Positions 7,282 through 15,265 of a DNA stretch of 46,547 nt are shown piece after piece. Within the stretch, counting starts at the first letter, position 1; every line of letters begins with the position of its first letter. Origin of the DNA: Nitrospina sp. (GTDB lineage Bacteria; Nitrospinota; Nitrospinia; Nitrospinales; JACRGP01); NCBI GenBank assembly GCA_024648695.1, contig JACAVV010000036.1:1-46547 (forward strand), written 5' to 3'. Both the position numbers and the translations under genes were made by a program. The notes under the pieces are model-generated. The model ran no database searches and had not been told where the DNA came from. It was given only the letters and a program-made list of their open reading frames with translations.

Positions 7282-8425
7282 TCTGGCTTTCATACAACGA
7301 ACACTGGTGCCGGGGGGTGGCAACGAGGCCTTTGCCTTGCGGTTTTTAAACGAACTTGCAAAGCGAGGAATGCGCGTCACCCTGTTCGCACACCGGGTAG
7401 CCCCGGAATTGAAAGAACGGTTCGAGTGCATCCATGTTCCTGTTTTCAAGCCGTCTTCCTTTTTGAAAAACCTGAGCTTCGCCTGGTTCTGCAAACGACT
7501 GGTGAGAGAACACGAGTTCGATCTCATTCTGAGTAACGAACGGACCCCCTGGCAAAACGTTTATTTTGCAGGAGAGGGGTGCCACGAGGAATGGCTTAAA
7601 CAACGCTTGAAACAGGTATCGGCCTGGAAGCGATGGTTGATCCGGATCAATCCCCTGCATTTCCTGCTCCACCTTCTGGAAAAAAAATGCCTGACCAATG
7701 CCCGGCTCGATGGGGTGATCGCGTTCTCCGAGCGCACTCGTAAGGAATTGCTCCAAAAGTACAACCTGCCCGAAGATAAAATCCGTGTCGTTTACCACAG
7801 CACGCTGGAACCACGGCCAGACGATGAATTACCGGATCGGGCCCAGTTGAGAAAAGACTGGGGTGTTCCGGAAAATAAGTTGGTGATCCTGTTTGTCGGG
7901 TCCGGCTTTGAACGAAAAGGGCTTCGTTTTCTAATCGAAAGCCTGCCTCACTTAAAATCTCAAGAGTACAGCTTGTGGGTGCTTGGCAAAGGAAACATCA
8001 GACCCTATAAACGGCTTGCGATCCGATTGGGCGTTTCAGAAAACATTCGGTTTTTCGGCCAAAATCCGCACGCCGACCTGTTTTACCGGGCTGGAGATGT
8101 TTTCGTATTGCCCACCCTTTACGAACCCTTCGGCTTGACCGTCCTGGAGGCTATGAGCCAGGGGCTTCCCGTCGTCGTGAGTAGTCATGCAGGCGCTTCG
8201 GAAATTATTTCTCACGGAGAAAACGGCCTGGTGATACAGGACCCTTTCAGTCCTTCCGAAATCGCTGAATGCCTGAACGGGCTATTTGAGGCCGGCAAGC
8301 GAAACTCCCTTGGAGTACGCGGCCGGGACCGGGCTAAAGAATTCAGTTTGCAGAGGCAAGTCGACGAAACCTTCAAAGCGCTGGATCACTTCAAACAATC
8401 GAGGAAATCGGGAGGCATGGATTGA
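7271..8425 (+). CDS. GT4 glycosyltransferase, WaaG (RfaG)-like
   Basis: The 384-residue protein resembles LPS core glucosyltransferase I: it opens with FIQRTLVPGGGNEAFALRF, carries EGCHEEWL in the acceptor domain where WaaG-type enzymes have a Cys-containing loop, then FVGSGFERKGLRFLIES and the intact E-X7-E motif EPFGLTVLE. In the WaaG family such enzymes transfer glucose from UDP-glucose to the heptose region of the core, and the heptosyltransferase-type neighbour fits that. The precise sugar is inference. The start overlaps the previous gene by 11 bp and the end overlaps the next start by 4 bp. Confidence 0.85.
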   Translation: MKSDLAFIQRTLVPGGGNEAFALRFLNELAKRGMRVTLFAHRVAPELKERFECIHVPVFKPSSFLKNLSFAWFCKRLVREHEFDLILSNERTPWQNVYFAGEGCHEEWLKQRLKQVSAWKRWLIRINPLHFLLHLLEKKCLTNARLDGVIAFSERTRKELLQKYNLPEDKIRVVYHSTLEPRPDDELPDRAQLRKDWGVPENKLVILFVGSGFERKGLRFLIESLPHLKSQEYSLWVLGKGNIRPYKRLAIRLGVSENIRFFGQNPHADLFYRAGDVFVLPTLYEPFGLTVLEAMSQGLPVVVSSHAGASEIISHGENGLVIQDPFSPSEIAECLNGLFEAGKRNSLGVRGRDRAKEFSLQRQVDETFKALDHFKQSRKSGGMD

Positions 8426-9393
8426 AGCGCATTCTGGTGATAAGCAGTACAGGAATGGGCGACAGCCTGTGGGCAACTCCCGGTTTGCGTGCACTTAAAA
8501 AATCTTTTTCCGACTGCCACATCAGCCTCCTGCTGGACACTCGATGGAAGGTCTTTTTTAATTGTAATCCTTATGTGGATCGAATCTTTGATTACAAAAA
8601 ACAGTGGTACCGTCAAATCACTCGGGGCATGCGCCTGTTTCCCCACGCATTCGACCACACCCTTATTTTTCACGGCAACAAGGATATCCGGCGGTTTCTG
8701 TTCTGGATTCGGTCCGATAAAGTTTGGACCTATCAACCATTTCCCTGGCTCAAAGACGAAGACAGAATCATTCTGCCACCCACCACTCACGAAATCGACC
8801 GTCGACGCGCTTTATTAGAGTGTATTGGAGCCAAACATGATGGCGGGGACATGGAAATTTTTTATTCTGGAGAGGAAAAAAATTCCGCAAAGGAATTTAT
8901 GACAGCCCGTGGACTTCATGCAAAGGAATTCGTTTATTTCAATTTGGGGGGGTCTCGTGAGAACAGGCGATGGCCCCTGCCCGGCTTCCTAAAGCTCACA
9001 AAAAAATTTCTGGACCAAACGGAATTTCCCATCGTTTTTGGGTCGGGACCGGGCGAAGAACACCTTCCAAATAATTTAATGTCTCACTTTAAAAATCATC
9101 CGAAACTCATGAAAGGTTGTTCCGAATTGAAGTTAGACAGCTTTGTGATTGGTCAAGCCCGATTGATGGTGACCGCCGATACGGGACCGATGCATCTGGC
9201 CCTCGCGCAAAAGGTTCCGACCGTGTCCTTGTTTCCCAATACCGATCCCGCACTAACAGGTCCGTACGACCCCACCGTGGAATATATACGTATTATTCTT
9301 CCCACACCCAATGGGGAGGAAAACGAAGATAAAGGAATTTCTCCGAAAAAGGTTTGGGAAAAGTGTCACGAACTTTTGGAATTATCTAAATAA
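8422..9393 (+). CDS. GT9-family glycosyltransferase (heptosyltransferase-like)
   Basis: A 323-residue ADP-heptose:LPS heptosyltransferase-family protein. It has the N-terminal GMGDSLWATP motif with the conserved Asp, and the C-terminal signature TADTGPMHLALAQKVP followed by SLFPNTDP. The start is a TTG inside the stop region of the previous gene (TTGA overlap), preceded by GGAGG, so translation is probably coupled. It closes the plus-strand operon. It faces a second GT9 gene on the other strand. Confidence 0.88.
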   Translation: MKRILVISSTGMGDSLWATPGLRALKKSFSDCHISLLLDTRWKVFFNCNPYVDRIFDYKKQWYRQITRGMRLFPHAFDHTLIFHGNKDIRRFLFWIRSDKVWTYQPFPWLKDEDRIILPPTTHEIDRRRALLECIGAKHDGGDMEIFYSGEEKNSAKEFMTARGLHAKEFVYFNLGGSRENRRWPLPGFLKLTKKFLDQTEFPIVFGSGPGEEHLPNNLMSHFKNHPKLMKGCSELKLDSFVIGQARLMVTADTGPMHLALAQKVPTVSLFPNTDPALTGPYDPTVEYIRIILPTPNGEENEDKGISPKKVWEKCHELLELSK

Positions 9394-9481
9394 ATTTTAT
9401 CAAACACAAACCGATAGGGAGCACGAAAGAGGACTCTTTTAATACATGCTGTGGCGAGATGATTCTTTAGCCAAACCGTGA

Positions 9482-10537
9482 TCATCTTTTTAAAATGGCC
9501 TCAACCTTTTCCAGCACTTCCTCCACCGTTATCAGACGCTTGCATTCAGCGTCACCTTGGTAACACTCGGGTTTGCGGGTTTGCTTGTTGCACGGACTGC
9601 ACTCGAGTCCACTGTACATGATGGCGTGTCCAGAACCTTGCGGCTTCCAGACGTTTGGGCTCACCGGACCAAAAAAGGCGACCACGGGAGTCCCCATCGC
9701 GGCGACCAGATGCATGAATCCGCCATTGTGGCACACTGCGAACCGCGCCTGCCTGGAAAGCGCGGCCAGAATTTTCAAACTGGTTTGAAAGTACACGTAT
9801 GTTTTTGGAGAAGCATACTGCATCACCTTCTGCACCTGGTGTTCCTGTCCCGGACCGGTGGTGAGAACGACTTTCAATTTAAAGTCCGCTTGCAGGGACG
9901 CAATCAGACTGGCGAATTTTTCGTATTGCCATTGATCGTATACACGCTTGGTGCCGGGATGCACGATGCAAAACGGCTCGTCCCAGGCGATTCCATGATC
10001 CACCAGTAATTCACGGGCATACTTTTCTGCGGAGTCGGGTAAATAAATGGCAGGAGCCGGTTCTCCATCAAAACGGCCTCCCATTTTCCGAATCAGGGCC
10101 ACCTGATAATCGATGGGATATTTCGGCTGAAATTCCTCCAGGCCTAAACGGACATTATACATAAATGATCGCTTGGCCAACTTATGCCCTACCCGGAAAC
10201 GAGCTCCGGACCAACGGGTCATGAACGCCCCACGGGGGCCTTCGTGCATATCGATAGCAATGTCCCACTGGCTTTTTAAGAGACCCCAATAAAATTTTAT
10301 CTGTTCCCGAAACGGTTTTTTCCGAAAACACAGAACCGTATCCACAGCGGGATGGCTCTCCACCAATTCGTCGGAAGGCGCTTCCACTACAACCGTCAAA
10401 TGCGAATCCGGCCACTTCGCTTTGATGGCCGAATAGACTGCCGTGTTGTAAATAACATCCCCGATGGACCGTAGTTTGATCAACAGGATTCTTGGTCGGG
10501 GGGATATTAATTGCTCTGGAAACTCAAAATGGATCAT
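9482..10537 (-). CDS. GT9-family glycosyltransferase (heptosyltransferase-like)
   Basis: The 351-residue protein has LRSIGDVIYNTAVYSAI near the N-terminus (conserved Asp of the GT9 acceptor site), HEGPRGAFMTR, FCIVHPGT, and the C-terminal CHNGGFMHLVAAMGTPVVAF signature followed by FGP. The last third contains a Cys cluster (ECSPCNKQTRKPECYQG, with another Cys after it) that is common in a subset of GT9 proteins and could be structural. It is convergent with the plus-strand glycosyltransferase operon and has no co-directional partner, so it has its own promoter. Likely role: heptose or related sugar addition to inner LPS core. Confidence 0.87.
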   Translation of the reverse strand: MIHFEFPEQLISPRPRILLIKLRSIGDVIYNTAVYSAIKAKWPDSHLTVVVEAPSDELVESHPAVDTVLCFRKKPFREQIKFYWGLLKSQWDIAIDMHEGPRGAFMTRWSGARFRVGHKLAKRSFMYNVRLGLEEFQPKYPIDYQVALIRKMGGRFDGEPAPAIYLPDSAEKYARELLVDHGIAWDEPFCIVHPGTKRVYDQWQYEKFASLIASLQADFKLKVVLTTGPGQEHQVQKVMQYASPKTYVYFQTSLKILAALSRQARFAVCHNGGFMHLVAAMGTPVVAFFGPVSPNVWKPQGSGHAIMYSGLECSPCNKQTRKPECYQGDAECKRLITVEEVLEKVEAILKR

Positions 10538-10722
10538 TATATTTGGGTTGCATATTGATTTTTAATTGTATGTAATGAAATTTGTAGCAGGACAGTGTTC
10601 TCCACTATAGTTTTAGCCGGAGAAGGCTTCCGCAGATGACAGGCTTTGCGCGAATCTTACTGGAATCCAAAAGAAAAGAAAACCGCAATCGAATCCCGAC
10701 CCCCTAATCAAATGACCTGAAC

Positions 10723-11790
10723 ATGAACGATTCGAAATTAATATCATCTCCCGTCTCCCCGTCATGTCCGGTTCCACTGAGCAGGCAACCGACAATCACC
10801 CTGGCGCATGGCGGGGGCGGAAAATGGACCCGGCACCTGATCGATTCGGTGTTTTATCCGGCCTTTGAAAATCCGGATCTTGAAACCCACCACGACAGCG
10901 CACTTTTGAAACTGGGTTCGGATCGATTAGCGCTCACAACTGATTCTTTTGTGGTGGATCCCATCTTGTTCCCGGGCGGCAACATTGGAACATTAGCGGT
11001 CAATGGAACCGTGAACGATCTGGCCATGAGCGGCGCGCGGCCCTTGTTCCTGACGGCCGCTTTTATTCTGGAGGAAGGCCTGTCCATCGAAACGCTTCAA
11101 ACCGTTGTCCAGTCCATGCGGCAGGCGGTGGATGCTTCGGGAGTGAAAATCGTCACCGGAGATACCAAGGTGGTACCCAAAGGCAAGGGAGATCAATTGT
11201 TCATAAACACCACCGGGGTGGGTAGGGTGGAACATGATCTCAAGATTCACCCTGCATCCATACGGTCCGGCGACGCAGTGTTGGTGAGCGGGGACATTGG
11301 CAGGCATGGTATCGCAGTGATGGCGGCGCGCGAAAACCTGGGATTCGAAAACGTCATCGAAAGCGACTGCGCCGGGCTTTGGAAATCAGTCCACGCTTTG
11401 CTTGAAACCGGAATTGAGGTCCACTGTCTGCGTGACTGCACCCGTGGTGGACTCGCCACCGCGCTTATCGAACTTTCACATTCCGCAGGGGTGGCGATTG
11501 AATTGGATGAATCGGCTATTCCTATACAAGAAGAAATTCAGGGCGCATGCGAACTGCTCGGATTTGATCCACTCTATGTAGCGAACGAAGGATGCTTTGT
11601 TGCTATTGTCCCTCCCAACGACAGGGACCGTGCTTTGGAAATCCTGCAGGAGCACAAGCAGGAAGCTACCGTGCGAATTGCTGGTCAGGTTTACGAATCC
11701 GCATCCCCCCGCGTCCGCCTGAAAACGAAAATAGGCACCTCGCGCCTCCTCGAATTATTGAGCGGAGAACAGCTTCCACGAATCTGTTAA
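10723..11790 (+). CDS. hypE: Hydrogenase maturation protein HypE
   Basis: The 355-residue protein is a full-length HypE of the AIR synthase/PurM superfamily. It has the N-terminal AHGGGGKWT and LTTDSFVVDP motifs, GTVNDLAMSGARP, VTGDTKVV, DCTRGGLATALIEL, and the invariant C-terminal PRIC, whose last Cys carries the carbamoyl group that HypE dehydrates to thiocyanate for the Fe-CN ligands of NiFe hydrogenases. It works with HypF, HypC and HypD. None of those, nor a hydrogenase, is in the window, so the gene is isolated here. The start has no strong ribosome binding site; a weak TTGCAT-16-TGTAAT pair lies at 10549-10576. Confidence 0.95.
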   Translation: MNDSKLISSPVSPSCPVPLSRQPTITLAHGGGGKWTRHLIDSVFYPAFENPDLETHHDSALLKLGSDRLALTTDSFVVDPILFPGGNIGTLAVNGTVNDLAMSGARPLFLTAAFILEEGLSIETLQTVVQSMRQAVDASGVKIVTGDTKVVPKGKGDQLFINTTGVGRVEHDLKIHPASIRSGDAVLVSGDIGRHGIAVMAARENLGFENVIESDCAGLWKSVHALLETGIEVHCLRDCTRGGLATALIELSHSAGVAIELDESAIPIQEEIQGACELLGFDPLYVANEGCFVAIVPPNDRDRALEILQEHKQEATVRIAGQVYESASPRVRLKTKIGTSRLLELLSGEQLPRIC

Positions 11791-11832
11791 TAAAATTCTC
11801 AGTAAAGTTTGCTGTTATTTTTTCAAAAAATA

Positions 11833-11841
11833 TGGTATATT
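11833..11841 (+). promoter_or_regulatory. Extended -10 promoter for the candidate RNA
   Basis: TGGTATATT fits an extended -10 element (TGnTATATT). There is no good -35 at standard spacing, as is allowed for extended -10 promoters. Transcription would begin near 11848 and meet a terminator at 12020-12044. Confidence 0.5.
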
Positions 11842-11847
11842 CTTGCT

Positions 11848-12044
11848 AGATTGGTTAGTAGAAGTCATTTGCGTTTTTTTTCGAAGCACCCATTGGGCAA
11901 AGCCCGAACGCTTTACGTGCAGTTTAGGCAGGTCTTTAACAAGATCCGTCGAAAATTTTTAGTACGAGCTATTGCATGAACGTGCTGAATCGAGTGAAAA
12001 CATCAAGTTTTTTCGGAAGCCATCCTTAGCGATGGTTTTTTTTT
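11848..12044 (+). ncRNA. Candidate structured RNA of about 195 nt upstream of the cold-shock gene
   Basis: A self-contained transcription unit can be drawn: an extended -10 promoter at 11833-11841, about 195 nt without a convincing reading frame, and a terminator hairpin with a nine-T run at 12020-12044. Local stems are visible: GGGC-AAA-GCCC inside a GCGTT/AACGC frame around 11871-11911, GG-TCTT with AAGA-T-CC around 11931-11947, and AGTACG pairing with CGTGCT around 11961-11986. The CGTGC at 11916 could pair with the same GTACG, so two mutually exclusive folds are possible. Size and position would suit a 6S-like RNA or an attenuated leader of the cold-shock gene; I could not match it to a known family by eye. 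Confidence 0.45.
12020..12044 (+). terminator. Rho-independent terminator of the candidate RNA
   Basis: The hairpin CCATC-CTTAGC-GATGG (12020-12035) is followed by nine T residues. It lies 113 bp before the cold-shock start and just before a separate -35 box, so it ends the upstream transcript rather than the cold-shock message. Confidence 0.65.
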
Positions 12045-12072
12045 GACTTGAGAACCTTTTTCAGGGTTTATT
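12043..12072 (+). promoter_or_regulatory. Promoter of the cold-shock gene
   Basis: A TTGACT -35 box (12043-12048) is followed after 18 bp by TTTATT (12067-12072). Transcription from about 12079 gives a leader of about 80 nt. The -35 overlaps the T-run of the preceding terminator, an unusually compact arrangement. Confidence 0.5.
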
Positions 12073-12157
12073 AGTACAACCGATCTTTAATTAGAATCGG
12101 GGGGTTGGTTTCAAAATCACTTGAAAGGCCGCCTCGAACACTTAGGAGAGTCTTTAA

Positions 12158-12358
12158 ATGACAGCAGGTACTGTAAAGTGGTTTAATGAAAGCAAAGGTT
12201 ATGGTTTTATTCAATCGGAAGATGGCGAAGATTGTTTCGTGCACTTCTCGGAAATTCAATCCGACGGGTTCAAAACCCTGAATGAAGGTCAAGCCGTAGA
12301 ATTTGAAAAATCAATGGGTCAAAAGGGTCCGCAAGCTTCCAAAGTAATCCCAAAATAA
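12158..12358 (+). CDS. Cold-shock domain protein (CspA family)
   Basis: The 66-residue protein is a single cold-shock domain. It has [15 protein letters not shown], containing the RNP1-type motif, and CFVHFSEIQ, containing the RNP2-type motif, in which Cys replaces the usual Val before FVHF. The length matches the family norm. Such proteins bind single-stranded RNA and DNA and act as RNA chaperones. TAGGAG precedes the ATG. A strong terminator follows at 12380-12409, so the gene is probably monocistronic, with its own promoter and an upstream structured RNA. Confidence 0.97.
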   Translation: MTAGTVKWFNESKGYGFIQSEDGEDCFVHFSEIQSDGFKTLNEGQAVEFEKSMGQKGPQASKVIPK

Positions 12359-12379
12359 TCAGATTCAATCCAGCTTTTG

Positions 12380-12409
12380 CCGGCAGAGCTCAGGCTCTGC
12401 CGGTTTTTT
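12380..12409 (+). terminator. Rho-independent terminator after the cold-shock gene
   Basis: CCGGCAGAGC (12380-12389), a short TCAG loop, GCTCTGCCGG (to 12403), then six T. The ten-base-pair perfect GC-rich stem plus T-run is a classic intrinsic terminator. Confidence 0.9.
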
Positions 12410-12442
12410 CGTGTTTAAACATCTTTTGAGAAAGGAGAGAAT

Positions 12443-12622
12443 ATGATGCATCCGGTAAAAGTTTACGATGCCTCCGGTAAACTTAAAAAAGTGATCTCGG
12501 TTAAAACATTAACCGAACGGTCTGAAAAATTGATTGAAAGTCCGACCATGTTTCGCAAAAATGCCAGAACCGCCAAAGCACAGGCACAATCGACAGAAGT
12601 TGCCACCCCCGAAAGTGAATGA
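12443..12622 (+). CDS. Small uncharacterised protein (59 aa), related to the one at 4386
   Basis: The ATG at 12443, itself followed by a second ATG, comes after AAAGGAGAGA, a strong ribosome binding site. The product starts MMHPVKVYDASGKLKKVI and becomes Lys/Ala/Thr/Ser-rich towards the C-terminus. Its opening matches the 70-residue protein at 4386 in the pattern H-X-V-(R/K)-V-(F/Y)-X3-G-(Q/K)-L-X3-I. No known domain, signal peptide or membrane segment is seen. It lies behind the cold-shock terminator, so it may be expressed by read-through or from its own promoter. Function unknown. Confidence 0.65.
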   Translation: MMHPVKVYDASGKLKKVISVKTLTERSEKLIESPTMFRKNARTAKAQAQSTEVATPESE

Positions 12623-12748
12623 TCCCAAAGGGCCGCAAGGCCCGTTCACTGTTTAAATTCCTCGCTGTTTTGCAAGCTCTCCTCTCTTATAAATATTTGC
12701 TTTTTCCCGCCGGGTTTCCACATGGGAATTTTGGTCCCCAGCCCGACA

Positions 12749-13882
12749 CTATCCTTTTATCCAATACGCCAGAGCCGTTCCTAAAAAGGTGGCGATGGAG
12801 TAGCCCAGTGTTCCACATAAAATAGCAGGTGTGATCAACGACTCCCATTCGCGGCTCGCGGCCATGGCGGCGGCGGTGGTTGGTCCGCCCATATTGGCGT
12901 TGGAGGCGATGACGAGTTCTTCCAGGGCCAAACCGAATACTTTGCCTAACACCAGTAAAACGATTAAATGAATGGATAGAATCATTCCTGCAAAGTACAG
13001 GAGGATGGGACCGGATTGCAAAATGGCGTTTATATTTGCACTGGCACCGATCACTGCAAAAAACACCTGCATCAAGCCGATGCCGATTTTTTCTGCCCCC
13101 TTCAATTTGCCAAAGGCGGACGGAAAGGCTGTCGCGGCGGATACGGTAAGAAGGGTTATAAACAGGATCGCGCTACTGTTCAGTTCAAACCAATCTGCCA
13201 GTTGGAACCCTGTCCAGCAAACGACAATGCTGAAAATCAATCCCAGAATGCTTTTAACTACTCTATCTTTCGAAAAGAGTTTTTGATACCCGTCCTTTCC
13301 TTCGTCTGCACCCGCAACCCGTATTTCCGGAGGATCGGGATACCACTTGCGCAAAAAAGTTATTGACGGAAGCGTGAAAAGAATCATGAAGTACAAGGTC
13401 ATCATCAAATTATCGGCCGCGATGGCGGCGGCTAATAAGGGACCTTGCCTGAACTCCAGGATTTCCGCAACTCCGGCAAAGTTGATGGATCCACCGATAT
13501 AAGTCGCGCCGAAGATGCCTGCCAGTTTCCATCCGTCCGCACCCAGGGGAAGCAGGTGACAGGCTATCACCGTGCCGACGAGGGTCCCAACGGCACCGAG
13601 ACCAAAGGCAATTAATGTGGGACCCGCCTCTTTCAGGATTTTAGCCAGATTGGCTTGCAGGAGCAAAAGTGGAATTGCCAAAGGAACCCAGGTCGACCAA
13701 ACGGTACCATAGACGCTGGAAGTGGACGGCAGAATATTAATATTAGACAGCAGGAAGGTGGTCAATAAAGTGACCATGGCTCCGGAAACTTTAGCACCCC
13801 AGACGGTCTTTTCGGCCCACAAGCCGAATCCGCTCGCGACAATCAAAACGGTCCAGATCAGGGCATCCGGATACGAGTCCAT
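12749..13882 (-). CDS. DUF819-family multi-spanning membrane protein
   Basis: The 377-residue, very hydrophobic protein has about ten to twelve membrane segments and the features of the DUF819 (YjcL-like) family: ATYIGGSINFAGVAEIL in the middle and ASNANMGGPTTAAAMAASRE near the C-terminus, two Gly/Asn-rich re-entrant-type stretches typical of secondary transporters. The substrate of the family is not established. It lies 14 bp downstream of two tandem genes for secreted proteins on the same strand, so the three probably form an operon. Confidence 0.85.
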   Translation of the reverse strand: MDSYPDALIWTVLIVASGFGLWAEKTVWGAKVSGAMVTLLTTFLLSNINILPSTSSVYGTVWSTWVPLAIPLLLLQANLAKILKEAGPTLIAFGLGAVGTLVGTVIACHLLPLGADGWKLAGIFGATYIGGSINFAGVAEILEFRQGPLLAAAIAADNLMMTLYFMILFTLPSITFLRKWYPDPPEIRVAGADEGKDGYQKLFSKDRVVKSILGLIFSIVVCWTGFQLADWFELNSSAILFITLLTVSAATAFPSAFGKLKGAEKIGIGLMQVFFAVIGASANINAILQSGPILLYFAGMILSIHLIVLLVLGKVFGLALEELVIASNANMGGPTTAAAMAASREWESLITPAILCGTLGYSIATFLGTALAYWIKG

Positions 13883-13896
13883 AAGGCTCTAATATT

Positions 13897-14463
13897 TTAC
13901 CTGGAGCGAGTTTCCTGCGGAACCATATATTTGGGATTGGGAACTTCCAGGCCAAAAGCAGGAACGGTTTCATCCTGTCGCGTTAGCTTCCGATACAATT
14001 CCTGAAACTGAACGGTATCCAGTGCGCGGTTCTTCAATTGGGCCACCTGGTCGCTGTCAACAGGTTGTTGCGAGTTTTCGGCAAACAGGGAGGTACCGAT
14101 CCCAATCCAGTAAGGGGAGATGAAGGATTGATGCACCAGGCTGTTCACTTTCCCTAAATAGTGTTCCGTCAAGTTCAAGGCGTGACGTGCAATGTAGCCG
14201 GGAACACATCGGCCAATGGCAACGGTTCGCGACGGGTTCTCCGCCGGGTACACCCACAAGCTGGCGCGTGTGGTTCCCATGGCTTCAAACTCCTTGCGCA
14301 GTCGTCTTAAATTTTTCTCGTATTTTTTCGAGAGCCAGGCTTCCATTTTAATCGGCTGGTCTTCGGGTAACTTGCATTGCGCCCAAACAGGCTTACCAGA
14401 TGCCAGGGTTATCAGGCAAACCAGCAGGAATCCTGCAAAAACTCTTGTACATTGGGTCTTCAA
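13897..14463 (-). CDS. Secreted protein of unknown function, paralogue of the next gene upstream
   Basis: The 188-residue protein starts with a TTG and has a clear signal peptide (hydrophobic to about residue 28, ending ...KPVWAQ). The mature part is basic and helical and contains AIGRCVPGYIARHALN and SFISPYWIGIG, both shared with the paralogue at 14472-15041. The conserved Cys pair (one near the mature N-terminus, one in GRCVP) could form a disulfide. No known domain is recognised. It begins 8 bp after its paralogue ends and lies 14 bp before the DUF819 gene. Confidence 0.75.
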   Translation of the reverse strand: MKTQCTRVFAGFLLVCLITLASGKPVWAQCKLPEDQPIKMEAWLSKKYEKNLRRLRKEFEAMGTTRASLWVYPAENPSRTVAIGRCVPGYIARHALNLTEHYLGKVNSLVHQSFISPYWIGIGTSLFAENSQQPVDSDQVAQLKNRALDTVQFQELYRKLTRQDETVPAFGLEVPNPKYMVPQETRSR

Positions 14464-14471
14464 GGGGACAC

Positions 14472-15041
14472 CTATTTGCTTTCCGAAGGTTTCTCGGGAA
14501 TTTTTGCGTTCGGAACTTTCAATCCAAAGTATGGGACTTTTTTATCCTGAACCGTATATTTGGCATAGAGGGCATGAAACTGTTCGGTGCTGAGCGATTC
14601 GTCCAACAGTTTTTCAACCTGCTGGGCATTGACAATCTGTTGGGAGGGCTCGTCGAACATGGTGACGCCCACTCCAATCCAGTACGGAGAAATGAAAGCC
14701 TGTGTGACCAGGGATTCTATGCCCGAAGTGTATTTCAAAGCAGTTTTTAAAACGTGGCGTGCGATGTAGGCAGGCACACAACGCCCGACAGCCACCACCT
14801 TCGCAGTATCTCCCATGGGAAAAGCGCGTAAACGGGTGAGAGTGTGTCCCATTTCCTTGAATTCTTTTTTAATGGCTTTACGCTGTTTGCGAAATTTTTT
14901 TGAAAAGTAACCTTCCACCTTAATGGATTTGGATTCCAACGGCTTGCATTCCTCTTGCTCGGCAAAGGAGATCCCAGGCACTGCGACCAACGTAATGAGC
15001 AAAATGCCAATCAAAACACTTAATTTACTTTTTAAGAACAT
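14472..15041 (-). CDS. Secreted protein of unknown function, first of a tandem pair
   Basis: The 189-residue protein has a signal peptide (hydrophobic to about residue 27, ending ...GISFAEQ). The mature part holds a Lys-rich helix, AVGRCVPAYIARHVLK, and FISPYWIGVGVTMF, matching the second copy gene. The lengths are almost equal and the pairs of motifs are in the same order, so this is a tandem duplication that has diverged well beyond recent copying. AAAAGGA precedes the ATG. It is the first gene of the likely operon with the paralogue and the DUF819 transporter-like protein. Function unknown. Confidence 0.75.
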   Translation of the reverse strand: MFLKSKLSVLIGILLITLVAVPGISFAEQEECKPLESKSIKVEGYFSKKFRKQRKAIKKEFKEMGHTLTRLRAFPMGDTAKVVAVGRCVPAYIARHVLKTALKYTSGIESLVTQAFISPYWIGVGVTMFDEPSQQIVNAQQVEKLLDESLSTEQFHALYAKYTVQDKKVPYFGLKVPNAKIPEKPSESK

Positions 15042-15115
15042 ATAATTCCTTTTAAAACTTAAAATATTATTATTCCGCGATTTAAAATCTGTAATATGGA
15101 AAAGTCATAATTCCA

Positions 15116-15150
15116 CTCACCCCTACTTCTCTCATCAAGAGAAAAGGGGG
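15116..15150. repeat. REP-like palindrome (copy 1, degenerate)
   Basis: CTCACCCCTACTTCTCT followed by a five-base loop and AGAGAAAAGGGG forms an imperfect hairpin. The left arm is nearly the same as that of the perfect palindrome at 20262-20306. Confidence 0.5.
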
Positions 15151-15191
15151 ACAATAAACAAGCCGCAAGTTTCCTCCAGAGGTAACCTAGC

Positions 15192-15220
15192 TTGACAAAG
15201 GGGAAGTGTGATACTATAGG
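15192..15220 (+). promoter_or_regulatory. Strong sigma-70-type promoter pointing towards the sigma-factor gene
   Basis: A perfect TTGACA (15192-15197) and TATAGG (15215-15220) are separated by 17 bp. Transcription from about 15227 would run antisense across the whole YHS gene and reach the sigma-factor start at 15612, giving a leader of about 385 nt. No clear terminator was seen in between. Confidence 0.5.
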
Positions 15221-15265
15221 GCATTAAACAAAAAGGCAAGCCAACAGCTCCTGAGAGAAAACAGA

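Noticed and set aside
9423-9442. Hairpin AAGAG/CTCTT between the convergent GT9 genes
   Set aside because: Stem and loop are too short to call a terminator.
11880-11915. GGGCAAAGCC resembling part of a cyclic di-GMP riboswitch
   Set aside because: Only a short stretch fits; the rest of the conserved core and the GAAA receptor pattern are missing.
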